Below are positions 30,215 through 40,690 of a DNA stretch of 64,000 nt, piece after piece. The notes beneath the pieces were generated by a model, which was given only the letters and a program-made list of their open reading frames with translations, had not been told where the DNA came from and made no database searches. The DNA is taken from the NCBI GenBank assembly GCA_016648135.1, contig JADDOH010000160.1, forward strand, positions 1-64,000, given 5' to 3'. Every line of letters begins with the position of its first letter. The stretch's first letter is position 1. This DNA is from Agrypnia vestita (Eukaryota; Arthropoda; Insecta; Trichoptera; Phryganeidae). The position numbers and the translations under genes are program-made.

Positions 30215-30790
30215 TGTCACGGGTCGCGGCTTAGTTAAAATACTGGAAATTAATTAGTGACTAATAAATTATTAAATGAATAGTATTCTTTAAATTACAC
30301 TACTTCACAATATATCATTCGTATATGAACACTTTATTATCACTGGAAACACTTTATTTATCACTTGCTAGAATATTCCGTTCAAACTATCGCGCATTAT
30401 TTAAATCGCCAGTCAGGTACTCCGCCCGATTATTCCGCTCGATATCTGTCGCTTCGCAATTTCACGACTGCGCACACCTGGCCGTCGTCTCGCGACTTAC
30501 TTCGCACTGAACGATCTGTCAAAACAAACTATCCGTGCCGCGGCGTGGTCGCGCTATTTATACCCAAACGCCAGATTTTTCCCGAACTCTCGAGAAGATT
30601 ATTTTCCTTTCTAGTGTTGAGGAGAAGATTACCGTCGTTTCTAGGTTGGTCCAGACGTTTCCCGAATTTTGTAGATAATACGAGAGTGTGGTAGACTGTA
30701 CTAGAGGCTTCTCCGTTATTGTCGTCATTGACATATTACGAGGAATTCTATAAGTAATCGCTTTTGCCATTTCGTTACAATATATACATA
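30215..30790 (+). repeat. LTR-like repeat, copy 2 (possible solo LTR)
   Basis: It begins TTGTCACGGGTCGCGG, shares TACTGGAAATTAATTAGTG, CGTATATGAACACTTTATTA and CACTTGCTAGAATATTC with the copy at 38225, and continues through CGCTCGATATCTGTCGCTTCG and CAAAACAAACTATCC to a TATTTATA box near 30548. TG start, promoter-like box and repeat status fit an LTR; the right end and target duplication are uncertain. Frames of 61-109 codons inside are composition effects. Confidence 0.45.
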
Positions 30791-30904
30791 TTTCGGCTAC
30801 CAGTGTAACTAACATTATTAAATAGATAATTATGCTTTATAATAATTATTTATAGATAATTATATTCTTCGCTATTTGCTATTTCTATTGCTTCTTACCT
30901 CATT

Positions 30905-31075
30905 ATTATTTGAGCTATATTTTATTTATTTATTTATTAATATGTACATCTTCATTTTTTATATAAAATCTAGCAAAACTGCATATGCAGTTTATGTGCA
31001 AGAAATTATCACAGAATACTTTATATTTTAAACAGTACATAATTAGGAGTACTTAAGAATACAATATTATATAGG
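30905..31075 (-). repeat. Probable LINE 3' UTR and tail
   Basis: Read in reverse, an AT-rich UTR with CATAAACTGCATATGCAG ends in AATAAATAAATAAAATATAGC, the kind of tail that closes the LINE at 7597. No coding part remains. Confidence 0.4.
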
Positions 31076-31104
31076 TACATTATTAAGAATAACAATAAGA
31101 AGGG

Positions 31105-31500
31105 GAATAGCGTTAGTGACGGACATTGTTACGTAGAGAATTATATATTTTGATTAATGATTAATACCAAATAATGAATATTCATTCACTCAATATTGTT
31201 GTAAGCCTATTTTTTCTAGAACTGAATTTTACGCAATATGTTTTCCTTATAGTGATTTACCACACCAATAATTGGAAATCCTCTGCTATCCCACGTATAT
31301 GTTATGGTCAGATTATAATTACACTTTGAATAGCGCATATGCGGTGGTGGCAACATTGATAGCGATCCGTTCTGGCATTTGCTCGTCCGAGATTCGCGCC
31401 CTACTTCCAGCCGTGAATGCGAATGAAATTACGGACATTACGGGAAGCCACGTACAAACGGAGAGACAATGAAATTATTATATTTGACGAATGCTCTTAA
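31105..31500. repeat. Decayed Helitron/SINE composite fragments
   Basis: 31108-31140 carries GCGTTAGTGACGGACATTG, an inverted 83-bp-array unit; 31410-31490 carries CCGTGAATGCGAATGAAATTACGGAC and AACGGAGAGACAATGAAATTATTA, the right part of the composite at 50050. Intervening sequence is diverged. Confidence 0.5.
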
Positions 31501-31789
31501 CGAAAAGGTGTTCGCCTTTGACTTTAAATTACATTTTTCACATCGGGAGGTATGTCAGATAAGCGACTTTCTTCCATACGAAATAACACTGATGCGTACT
31601 CAGACAGACGGATGCTTGAGTTGGCATAAAAACTCTTTTGCAAGAAGATAAATCTAATTAAATATGTAAGCGGTGTGACGCCGCATTGGGTATCATGATT
31701 AACGTGAGCCGTAATGACATGTAACACAGTGCACACATTCATATTACACCACTCATCGGACAAGCGGATGACTGCTTGAACCTCAAGTA

Positions 31790-32729
31790 GGGGAGGGTGG
31801 GGCGTGTTGTGACTAATTTATGAAAAAAAGTGTTGTGGAAAAACCTTTAATAATATCAAGATTATTACATTTTAGTCGAAACAAACAATTCTTCACCTAT
31901 AAAAAATTAGCATTATTGACCATGTCACCAAAAGGACAACGCAACAAAATACGGTATTTCAAAATATGGGAATTGTCACAACCTGCCCCATCCGTGGGGT
32001 CAGTTGTGACAAGGGTGGGGCAGGTTGTGACGAACTTATAGTCAAATATTGTTGAGTTTTAAGTAATTTAATTAACAAAACAAATATTATGAATAATTAA
32101 TAGTACAAGTTGTAACATATTTTATGATTAACTATCAACATATAAACAAAATTTGTACTCTTATTAACTGTGGTAAGAAAATTCTGTAATCGATTAAAAA
32201 TATTTTTCGCCAATCAAAAAAAGTCACAAATAAAATCTTGAGTGAATTTGTCCACTCCAGCACATAGTTCATGACACCATCTTTAGCATTTTATGCACTT
32301 CACCGACCGGGGCTAGTTGTGACAGTCACAACTAGCCCCCACATTTTTGTAACAACTCGCCCCATACGATCATTTTACATTAAAATGTCTACGCAAGTGC
32401 ATTTATTTACCGCAAGGTTTTCCTTTATTGCTGATAATACAGCCAAAAGACACAATATTTGGAAAATAAAATGTAAAATAACTCACCTAGTATTGGTAAA
32501 ACAACAGAACACTTGGAATTAGTGCAGAAAAAGTTGGTTTAGTGCCTCAAAATCAAACATTATCGTTTAACTTTAATGAAATCAACCGCACGGCTCCAAT
32601 GTTTTGATAGCAACTGACGCTACGGAGTTCACATCAAATGAATCTATGCGGGTAACGCTAAGTCAAATGGCAAGAATTTTAAACGCGTTGTCACAACCTG
32701 CCCCTGTCACAATACGCCCCACCCTCCCC
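31790..32729. mobile_element. 940-bp TA-flanked TIR transposon with internal motif repeats
   Basis: The termini GGGGAGGGTGGGGCGTGTTG and the complement of its partner ACGCCCCACCCTCCCC are perfect over about 17 bp and nearly so through GTTGTGAC (about 25 bp), flanked by TA on each side (31788-31789, 32730-32731), as for Tc1/mariner-type insertion. The motif GGGGCNGGTTGTGAC or its complement recurs inside near 31975, 32000, 32020, 32310-32350 and 32690. Interior frames (73 and 83 codons) lack transposase motifs. Nonautonomous. Confidence 0.85.
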
Positions 32730-32869
32730 TACCTTAGAGAGTGCGATGAGATGCAGCTCTTAGCTATATTGCTAAATCAAACAAATAATGTAACGTGTAA
32801 TTCGTATTGATATTTGTTCGAGTGATAGCGCCCCCATTCTCAGATAGACTACAGCGATATATGCATTTA

Positions 32870-33130
32870 AAAATTAATTTTATTATTTGTTTTAATCTAC
32901 TTAGGTATATTCATTAATTACACCTACATGTTTCGAAAAAACCTTTCAATCATCAGGGTATTTTATATATGTCAAATTCATTTTTCGAAGAAAAATTGTT
33001 CTTCTGAAAGAAGGTTTACCCTTTTTAGTGACATATTAATTAAATTAAATCAAAATTACTTTGTTTTCACTACATAAGTAAATAAAATATCAAGAGTCTT
33101 CGAAAACAGTGTTCTCATCTTCAGGATAAC
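32870..33130. repeat. Repeat pair flanking hammerhead motifs
   Basis: The left part in reverse holds the intact motif at 32921-32960. The right part in reverse (33090-33125) holds CTGAAGA, T, GAGAAC/GTTTTC, GAAGAC, a decayed version. ACTTTGTTTTCACTAC at 33057 is shared with the inverted repeat at 28999-29165. Confidence 0.55.
32921..32960 (-). ncRNA. Hammerhead ribozyme-like motif, intact core
   Basis: On the minus strand: TACC, CTGATGA, TT, helix II GAAA/TTTC (loop GGTTT), GAAAC, loop AT, GTA, then GGTG, which pairs with TACC (one G-T). Core residues, cleavage triplet and helix I are complete; helix III is the two pairs AC/GT. Differs in sequence from the family at 13014, so it is an independent example. 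Activity untested. Confidence 0.6.
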
Positions 33131-33234
33131 TATTATAATGAAGTAAAATATAGATTTACATGGTGAAAGGGTTAAAGAAAAAAGTTGGAAGGGGTGTGGG
33201 AGTTAAACAATTAATTAGAGTATTACCTTTTTAT

Positions 33235-33300
33235 TTTATTTTTATTTATTTATTTAGGGTATTCACAAGTTCACAGTACAATAAGTCAAAGAAACAATAT
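33235..33300 (-). repeat. Retroposon 3' tail
   Basis: In reverse: CTTGTGAATACCCTAAATAAATAAATAAAAATAAAA. An AATAAATAAATA tail after a unique end, as at 7597 and 53400; coding part absent. Confidence 0.4.
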
Positions 33301-33659
33301 TGAAATATTCTACTGGAGCTCAATTATGAATGACTCAATATATCAAAGTAATATATATACCTATATAATAATATAACGTATATAAAATATAATAATATAA
33401 CGCTAATCTAACCAATTATATAAGCAATTAAACAAGAAAAAAGTGAAATAAACAAAGAAGACATTAGAAGAATAATGGTTAAGTGGAAAAATATTCAGTA
33501 CAGGGTTGTTTAAATTTTTTACCTGATTATTAATTATATTTGACTTAATACCTATTAACACTTTTTCTTATTTCAAGAATTTCTAAATTGTTTATCTGTT
33601 AAACCTCAATGCAAAATTTTGTATTTTTATTTTATATTTTTTTTCTTTAATTTTTTTAA

Positions 33660-33775
33660 CAAACATACCATCATTATTGTCCCTAATAGGTGGTCCCAGA
33701 GTGACATTAGAGTAAAAAGTATGACATTAGAGTAAAAATTAATTTTTTGAACATTTGGAATATGATATAATTACA
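33660..33775 (+). repeat. SINE body fragment
   Basis: GTCCCTAATAGGTGGTC and GAGTGACATTAGAGTA match the body of the SINE at 17780-18065; AGTATGACATTAGAGTAAAA is a short internal duplication. Confidence 0.55.
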
Positions 33776-34600
33776 CAATACACTTTTTATGTATTAAATT
33801 ACTAATTGTATTCGCAATGTTATTATCATTTAATTTTTTTGTAATTTCCTTCCTATATTCTCAAATAGCTATCCTATTTTATATCTTAAAAGACCAATTC
33901 AGGGCATGTATCATTAATAAATAAATAAAAAAATCATGAACAATCTACAATATTAACGCCAATTCCATCAAAAATTTGATAAAAAACAAGTTTAAGTATG
34001 TGGCATAAACTCTTTTTTGTATTGTATAAAGGAAGATATTATATAATATGTATCGTTTTAGTATTAACATAAAATGTTTTTTTAAATAAATTGATGCTAT
34101 TTTTAAGTTGTCATTTTTTGAGGTGTTGTTCTTTAATTCGCGTATTTATTAGTTTGCATAAAGGTAGACATATTATTATTAACAATTAAAAAAAATGTAG
34201 ATCGAGAGACATAATAAACATGTATCAGGTTGAACTTTTGGTCATTGGGGGCAGTTGATAATGATGTGATAGTGAGGTTAATATAAATAGTTGATTAATT
34301 GAATGTCACATTACAATTTAATAAATCTAAATGTATACAATAACATTTTGGTATTATCTTTTTCCATCCTTTTGACGTCAACACAATTTTTAGTGTTTTA
34401 GTCAATTTCAAAAACAATGGATAGCCTAACAACAGCGCTTGGTCAGAGCCGATTCCGAAGGCCAAACAGTTATGCAAAAATAATACGTGGATGACGCTTC
34501 CGTGCCACATTTGCTAAATTTTCGGATTACAGTTCAAATGCATATTTGTACATACTAACAAAAATATACATCGATACTTAAAAGGAAGAGACATTCGCGG
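33776..34600. other. AT-rich, no recognised gene
   Basis: Includes a short retroposon-like tail TTAATAAATAAATAAAAAAA near 33914-33933. The 71-codon minus frame at 34510 has no family resemblance. Confidence 0.4.
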
Positions 34601-34610
34601 CGATAGGGCA

Positions 34611-34655
34611 CTCTCCTGAAGACGCTGTGTTATGAATTCAGCGAAACGTCGAGAA
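34611..34655 (+). ncRNA. Hammerhead ribozyme-like motif, intact core
   Basis: TCTC, CTGAAGA, extra C, helix II GCTG/CAGC (11-base loop), GAAAC, GTC, then GAGA, complementary to TCTC over four pairs. GTC is the most favoured cleavage triplet. The AC/GT helix III has no loop, so cleavage in cis would require a dimer or strand exchange, as proposed for other minimal type I motifs. Unrelated in flank to the other families. Confidence 0.55.
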
Positions 34656-34659
34656 TCAA

Positions 34660-35110
34660 ACCTCAACACATCTATACAGTTCGGAAAAAAATTCCGTTTA
34701 AAATAAAATATACCCAAAACATGTCAAATAACACTACTATGAATCTTAAATCTTTAATATTAACCATGCATATGAGTCGTTGAGTATCAAATATTTGTTT
34801 TTGCAACCACCATTTTTTAATTTGATTGTATTTATGAATGTATATATTCTCTAAGCTCATTTCTACATTTTAAATATTAGTCAACTGTCATACGTATCGA
34901 GTATTAATTTATTTATGATTGTTAAATATTGAAGTTATTGAGTGCTAAATATTAACTTATTCAAGTTATAAACAAGATGTGAAACTGTTTACTTTGATTT
35001 GCCAAAAAATAGTTCACGTAGTTCGTGTAAAGTTAGATTATTTTTGATTTTTAACTAATCGTATACATTCACTTTTACATAATAATTATATTTTATTGCG
35101 TGATGTAACG
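34660..35110. other. AT-rich, no recognised gene
   Basis: No significant frame or repeat match. Confidence 0.45.
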
Positions 35111-35119
35111 TCCGCTTTC

Positions 35120-35560
35120 CTTCTTGAACTTGTTGATATTTCCTCTTTTTCTCACACCATATCCAAAACCTTTATTGGCTTAAATGTCCAGAGAGGATTG
35201 AATACAAGTTGTGTCTCATAATTCTCAATAATATTCAAGGCTATTCACCAAATGGCCCCTCAATATATTAACGAGTTCTGCATTCCGTTTGCCGCAAACA
35301 AAAGACAACTAAAACTTTACTTAGCATAAACATTTAATACTCGTTGGTGAGTTGAAGTAAATCGCACCCACAAAACCAACTTCGGTGAGCGTGCTTTTGC
35401 GGGGACTGGACCAAAGTTATGGACTAACCTAAACTACCTACCAAACAAACACATTTTACCAAAGTCCAAATTACCACATCCACATTTTACCATTGAGACA
35501 ATCATACAAAAACTTATCAGACCGTTACAAAAAAATATTCCTGGCTCAACTCTAGTTTTT
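35120..35560 (+). pseudogene. CR1/L2-like LINE C-terminus, decayed
   Basis: Shares with 38720-39135, in order, CCAGAGAGGATTGAATACAAG, ATGGCCCCTCAATATATTA, CTCATTCC-like, AACAAAAGACAACTAA and AAAGTTATGGACTAACCT. Translated pieces MAPQYINEFCIPFA and TKLWTNL correspond to the HxLAPxYLxDLCxP / GPKLWNxLP blocks of CR1/L2-type ORF2. Many lesions. Confidence 0.75.
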
Positions 35561-35611
35561 TCCACAATACATTCTTTAATAACATTTGAATAACACGCAG
35601 ACAATTATTAA

Positions 35612-36118
35612 CCCTCTGCCACTGGAGTGACTTTTTTGATTTCATTCTGCTGACGAGTAGTCTGACAGACGTACCTTTAAAGAACTGTTTAAAGAGGTTA
35701 TGAGCTATTTTTTAAGAATCCTTAGGATATAGACAAATATTTATTGGGAGAATGAAATGGAAAACAAAACTTGTAAAGAAATAATACAATATTTATTAAT
35801 ATTACAGAAATAAGGAGACTTCGAAGACAACCACCTTTAGAATATTTAAAAAAAATTAAATGACATATAATTAGCAAAAATCTTTTAAAACTTGTAAGAG
35901 CAATTACTTAAATAATACGTCCACCAGATTTATCACTAATTATATACCCAACGGCTGTAGATCCTTACGTACGCACACTTCAGCTGACGTTGCTGTACTG
36001 ATGGTTTTGGGACCAACACATGGGAAGGTATAGAGCGAGACAGAATGAAGTTACGTCATTACGTCATACGTCAAAAGATTTTGAGGTATCTGATAGACGT
36101 GACGTCAGCAGCAGAGGG
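35612..36118. mobile_element. piggyBac-like MITE flanked by TTAA, copy type 1
   Basis: The ends CCCTCTGCCACTGGAGTGAC and the complement of GTGACGTCAGCAGCAGAGGG match over most of 18 bases and are flanked by TTAA on both sides (35608-35611, 36119-36122). TTAA targets with C-rich termini are the piggyBac signature. 507 bp, AT-rich interior, no transposase. Inserted just beyond the end of the LINE fragment. Confidence 0.8.
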
Positions 36119-36122
36119 TTAA

Positions 36123-36610
36123 GAGTTATTGTTTTACTACTGGTTTCGGTAAAAACGGAATATCCCATCGACAGGTGTAAATTGTAACTATAATGAAATA
36201 CAGTCATGTGATGATCAGGCGGGGAGGTTGGGTATGAGGGGGTTGAGGATAATTTTGGTACTGTGGTACTAGTTTTGGTACTAATTGATACCACTGTTAA
36301 TATTATAGTAATCTTGGTATTGGGGATAATTCTACTAAAAATATTTGCAAGAAATACTAAAATTACCCCCTTACAAACTACCCCGCCCGCTACTCCTGTC
36401 GTTAGAAAGTTCTGTTCTTCCCCAAACTAGTAGTGAAATAATATTTACTCTTAATAATTGTATGCCTCTTATACAAAAAATAATTAAAGAATGTATTGTA
36501 ATTAAAATGTCAACCATTATATACCTGCCAAATTAATTAATGATATTATACTTCAACCGTATATTCAAAAAAATTTCGCATGTCACACAGTGTATAAGTA
36601 ATAGTAAATT
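36123..36610. other. No gene recognised
   Basis: Frames of 63-76 codons without similarity; 36225-36290 has repeated TTTTGGTACT units of low complexity. Confidence 0.35.
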
Positions 36611-36614
36611 AAAT

Positions 36615-36735
36615 GAGTTCTGTAGCCAGTAAGTTGTTTGTCAAATAATGTTTATATGTTAAGTGCCGTTGAGATGAATTCTCACGAAGACGGCGCTATA
36701 TAAGTCAAGAATATTTAAGTAAATTATTTTGTTTA
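36615..36735 (+). repeat. Dispersed 3'-UTR-like repeat G, copy 1
   Basis: GCCAGTAAGTTGTTTGTCAAATAAT, GTGCCGTTGAGATG, ATTCTCACGAAGACGGCGC and TATATAAGTCAAG. The same order is at 40580-40690 and 42640-42770. The constant right end and short simple tails suggest 3' ends of one retroposon. Confidence 0.65.
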
Positions 36736-36794
36736 GTAAGTCCTTGTTTTATGGTGAATGGTGAGCTAATTTAAATGTGTTAACATCTTTTTTT

Positions 36795-37450
36795 TACTCC
36801 CTTTATATTAACTAGTGGCGTCTGCTTGATTGCCGTCAACAAAAACTTTGAATCGATTTTTGACCTTTTTCCCGTGATCCAATCGAGCTGAAACTTGGCA
36901 AGCAGACTCGTGGCGACGATCAAGAAGATCTATCAAATTTTCGTTAAATTTTTTTAATAATTATAGTATAATTTCGGATTTTTAGAAATTTTATTGGTTT
37001 TTTCAAATTGGAATCGGAAAAGTTTGATTAGCAACGGCGCGGCGGCCCGATAACGTCGCGGAATATTTTCTAAATTTTAATTACTCCGTCGGTGTAATAG
37101 GTACACCACTACGAATTTCGAAAATTTACAAAACAATTGGTTCACAGATGACAGCAAAATTGGGTTTTTTGGGAAAAAATCAAATAATAATTTATTTCTT
37201 TTAGATTTCTGCTTAGTTTTGAAAAATTCTACATTACTCAAATCTGACGCTGGAAATTCATAAGGTACGATATTGATGATAATGGAATCTATCAAAATCT
37301 TGACATCTCAAAACATCTGACATTTTAGAAATATAATAAATTTCTGTAAGTTTAGTGTTATGTTATATGTTTTAATTCGTCTTTAATTATTGTTATATTT
37401 TACAAAGAAAGGGAGTATAGTAAGAACATGGTTTTTATGGGTTACTTTTT
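36795..37450 (-). mobile_element. Nonautonomous repeat R2, copy 1
   Basis: In reverse: GTAACCCATAAAAACCATG, ACTCCCTTTCTTTGTAAAAT, a long AT-rich middle, CGCGACGTTATCGGGCC, CGTCGCCACGAGTCTGC, GATTGGATCACGGGAAAAAG, CCACTAGTTAATATAAAGGG, GAGTAAAA. The ACTCCCTTT / AAAGGGAGT blocks at either end form a subterminal inverted repeat. The full order is repeated at 45990-46530, and part at 45010-45500. No coding capacity. Confidence 0.8.
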
Positions 37451-37582
37451 TTATTTAACAGTTTCTATTTCTCCTCAGAATGATTGTCATCGCTCTGTTT
37501 TAATAAAATAATAAAAGATTATTCACCGATTTGTTTCGCGTCGTAAAATGTGTAAAAATACGACAATTTCCTCACTTTACAG

Positions 37583-37688
37583 CTCCCGTACCACTCGCCA
37601 TTCACCGCGGAGCAATTAACTAAGTAAACAGCGAACTTGGCAATCCATTCTTGGTTCTGTTTGCCCAATGGAGAATATTGTTATGGAG
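37583..37688 (+). other. Candidate short exon (speculative)
   Basis: A GC-richer segment lies between a good acceptor (CCTCACTTTACAG) and a near-consensus donor (GAG|GTAAGT). All three frames stop at TAA within 45 bases of the acceptor, so it could be a 5'-UTR exon whose start ATG (37668, context CCCAATGG) leads into the donor, or a terminal exon ending in TAA. No homology is recognised; splice-site matches alone occur often by chance. Confidence 0.2.
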
Positions 37689-38220
37689 GTAAGTCTTAAA
37701 ATAAACACCGATTCCGGCACGGTACCGCAGCTTTCATTCAGCGCCCAGAGTGAAAGACAACACCAGATTTGCGGGGACTCTGCCCTCGCTAGAATATGCG
37801 CGAATTTAGCGGATTTAGTAAAGGTACTTCTTAAAGAAGCCACAAAATACGGTTGAACCTCTTTTTGCACGGTTTTTGAAAAAGGGATAATGATTTCTAA
37901 TTTAACATTGACAAATATCTAAAAAAGTAGTTAAAAATATTGCGTGTTGCTGTAGCATCACCTTGAAAGTTGCAATTTTAAGATTTTTTACGAGAAAATC
38001 ATGAACACGTAGATATTAAAAAAAATAATCATAGATACATTTTTATCATATATAAGTGTAGATCGATAATAGTTTTTTTATAGTTCATCTATAAAAAAAA
38101 TCCATTTTCAGGCCATTGATATCCTGCCACATATAATTATGTTTAAAAAAATAAAAATTTTAAGTTTTATTTTCCTGGTAGCTGGCGACGTTTTTGAGTT
38201 GAAAAATACATATTTCATAC
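37689..38220. other. No gene recognised beyond a possible exon margin
   Basis: Bases 37689-37860 remain GC-richer with frames on both strands (62 and 84 codons) and no known domain; the rest is AT-rich. Confidence 0.35.
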
Positions 38221-38224
38221 ACTG

Positions 38225-38430
38225 TATTGTCACGTGTCGTGGCTAGGGAGGGGTGAATGAAAACACTGGAAATTCATTAGCGATTTCTTAATTAATGATT
38301 AGTTCATTATTAAATGAACAACGTCACTTTACACGAATTAAATTTAACGTAACACTCGTATATGGAAAACTTAATTATCGTTGGGAAACATTCTATATAT
38401 CACTTGTAGAACTCAATTCTCGCACGTAGT
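38225..38430 (+). repeat. LTR-like repeat, copy 3 (left part)
   Basis: TTGTCACGTGTCGTGGC, ACACTGGAAATTCATTAG, ATTATTAAATGAACAAC, CGTATATGGAAAACTTAATTA and ATCACTTGTAGAA parallel the first 170 bases of the copy at 30215. The right half is missing. Confidence 0.5.
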
Positions 38431-38715
38431 ATTTATTTAGGTATTTTAAAATTTATTTTGGGTGAACTGCGATCAAATATTTTTGCGCGATAGACATAAT
38501 GTCTTGTGTTGCTATTACATCAAGTATAAATAAACGTAAATTAAATATTATGTTATGTTAGATTATTAATTAAATATCACATATTATAAATTATGATTAT
38601 TCATTATAATCAAGACTATATTTTCACATTTTGAACAGTTCATTTAGAGTTGTGATATTTTTTGATTAGGTATTTCATAATTCTATCAATATTTCTGCAA
38701 TATTAATTCAAAAAT
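38431..38715. other. AT-rich, nothing recognised
   Basis: No frame or repeat match. Confidence 0.4.
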
Positions 38716-38719
38716 TTAA

Positions 38720-39135
38720 AAATTGACTTGTCATAGTCTAGGGGTGCGATATAGACTTTATAGAAGCTTCCGTGATATTATAATATGTACATGTCCAGAG
38801 AGGAATGAATATAAGTTATGCTTCACAATCAAAGTTATTCACAACATGGCCCCTCAATATATTACCGACCTCTGCATTCCATTTTCCACAAACAACAGGC
38901 AACTAACACTTCGCTCAGCATCAACTATACATCAACAACTCAGCATCATCCTATACAAGCAGGTTAGTTGAAGTAAATCATGTCCACAAAACTAATTTCG
39001 ATGACTGTGCTTTCGCATCAAAGTTATGGAATAAACTCCCAATCAAACTGAGACAAACAGACAGCTTAACACAGTTCAAAAAACAACTCAAGACGCGCTT
39101 ATTTAGACAATCATACAAAAATCTATAGAGTTAGA
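38720..39135 (+). pseudogene. CR1/L2-like LINE C-terminus
   Basis: With shifts: CPERNEYKLCFTIKVIHNM, APQYITDLCIPFSTNNRQLT, LRSASTIHQ, then SRLVEVNHVHKTNFDDCAFA, SKLWNKLPIKLRQTDSLTQF and KKQLKTRLFRQSYK, then a stop at 39126. This is the terminal ORF2 region of CR1/L2-type LINEs (HGxAPxYLxDLC, RLRSAS, FGDRAFxxxxPKLWNxLP, FKKxLKTxLF). Better preserved than the copy at 35120 but still frameshifted and 5'-truncated. Confidence 0.85.
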
Positions 39136-39162
39136 CCGTTACAGCAGAAGAGTTCTTTTCAG

Positions 39163-39313
39163 TTAAGAAAGACAATCAAATTAGTATGTGTAAGCCGTGC
39201 GTACGAGGCACATTGTTTCATTGTATTGGTGTTTATATCCGTAATCACCAACACAACGAAGCAATGTGCGTCGTACGCACGGTCTACACATACTAATTCG
39301 ATTGTCTTTCTTA
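39163..39313. mobile_element. Hairpin MITE of about 150 bp
   Basis: The left arm AGAAAGACAATCAAATTAGT and the complement of ACTAATTCGATTGTCTTTCT match, and the pairing runs on through GTATGTGT, CCGTGCGTACG and CACATTG to a loop near 39225-39250. The arms are about 60 bases. Flanks TTA/TAC leave the target duplication unclear. Confidence 0.85.
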
Positions 39314-39519
39314 CATGGAAAGACCTTTACCTGATGTTTTCCATTCCAAGTATGCACTCAGCGAAAATAACTAATTCTTTCTAGCCCTCTCAACTACCCC
39401 ACTAGGTTAAAAAGCAGCATCCCCATTAAACAAATTACTGAGTAAAGCAAGGAAATGTGAATAGAGCAATTTAATTCATTCAAATAAATATTAATTTATT
39501 TTTTCGCTTAGCAGAATCA

Positions 39520-40164
39520 TCATCATCATCATTCTTGACACTACAACCCTTAGTGGGTCTTGGCCTCCTCAATAATTTTCCTCCACTCATCTCGGTCTAG
39601 TGCCATCTCTCTCCAGTTTCGAAGCTCTAAGGCAGAGATATCTTTGAGGACGTTGTCACTCCATGTTAGTTTTGGCCTTCCTAAGCTCCTTCGCCCTATT
39701 GGCCTTGAGTTCAGCAGGGACTTTGGTGCTTGATGCTCGGACATTCTCTCCTCATGACCCAGCCACCGAAGTCTTCCCAGTTTTATAAATTTTGTGACGT
39801 TTGGCTCCTTTTATAGAGTATAGAGCTCATTGTTGTAACGTCTGCGCCAAAGTCCATTTTCTAGAACCGGTCCGAAGATACGACTCAAAATTTTCCTTTC
39901 AAAAACGTCCAGTGCTCGCTCATTCCTCTTAGTACCCCACGTCTCAGCTGCGTACGTGAGCACTGGCCTAATAAGCGTTTTGTACACTAATATCTTGGTG
40001 TTTCTGGACAGCAGTCTGGATTTTATTTGCTTTTGTAGGCGGAAAAAACAGCGACTTGCGCTCACTATGCGCTTCTGGATCTCTTCTGTAGTATTATTGT
40101 TGCTTGTTATCAGGGATCCTAGGTATGTAAATCTTGGTACCGTTACATGATACAAACCACACAT
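39520..40164 (-). pseudogene. RTE-like LINE ORF2 C-terminus with GAT-type tail
   Basis: Minus-strand frame 40164-39811 reads VPRFTYLGSLITSNNNTTEE, IQKRIVSASRCFFRLQKQIK, KTLIRPVLTYAAETW, FERKILSRIFGPV and WRRRYNNELYTL; after one frameshift 39744-39550 continues GRRSLGRPKLTWSDNVLKDI and ALDRDEWRKIIEEAKTH. This is the YLGSxI / YKxLIRPVLTYxAETW / ExKILRRI / RRRYNxELY / GRPxxRWxD series after the catalytic YxDD of RTE-group LINEs. A GATGATGATGATTCTGC-type tail ends it at 39515-39532. A Copia-like or unrelated sequence abuts it upstream. Confidence 0.9.
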
Positions 40165-40340
40165 GAATAAACTGCAAATATGTTTTTATAACTTAATCTA
40201 ATGTTTCTTTGTCTATATCTTACTTATTTAATCTAATATCTTACACTAACGGTTTCATTAATAATACATATATACATATATGACAATGCCCCCACTTTTA
40301 ACACGGGAATAAATTCTCATTCAAAAGTGGGTAAGCGTGT
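40165..40340 (-). mobile_element. Possible Copia-type LTR edge
   Basis: In reverse, GTGTTAAAAGTGGGGGCATT resembles a Copia polypurine tract, followed by TGTCATATATGTATATATG as an LTR-like start and GTTATAAAAACAT as a TATA-like box. The truncated LINE follows. Based on local pattern only. Confidence 0.3.
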
Positions 40341-40579
40341 AATATAAATGTGTATTAATTATATTATATTGAATACACTCTTAAGTTTGTACATTTATCA
40401 AATAAATTTAATAAAAAAAAATAAAAAAATTAAAATGCTTATATTTATACAAGCTGATTAGAAAGGTTTTTCAAAACATTTTTCAAAAAGCATAAATTTA
40501 TTGCCTTTTAGCTCAGTGGGGCAGTATGGTTATAATCGTAAATTCAATTTTTTGTCATCCAGTGTATATATAAGTAATA

Positions 40580-40690
40580 GTAAATAAGTTTTTTAGCCAG
40601 TAAGTTGTTTTGTGAAATAATTTTGATGCGTTCTTACGAAAACAGTGCTGCATATATAAATTAAGCAAATTATTACTTTCATTATTATAA
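40580..40690 (+). repeat. Dispersed 3'-UTR-like repeat G, copy 2
   Basis: TTTTTAGCCAGTAAGTTGTTTTG, GTTCTTACGAAAACAGTGCTGCATATATAAATTAAG parallel the copy at 36615 with substitutions. Confidence 0.55.
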
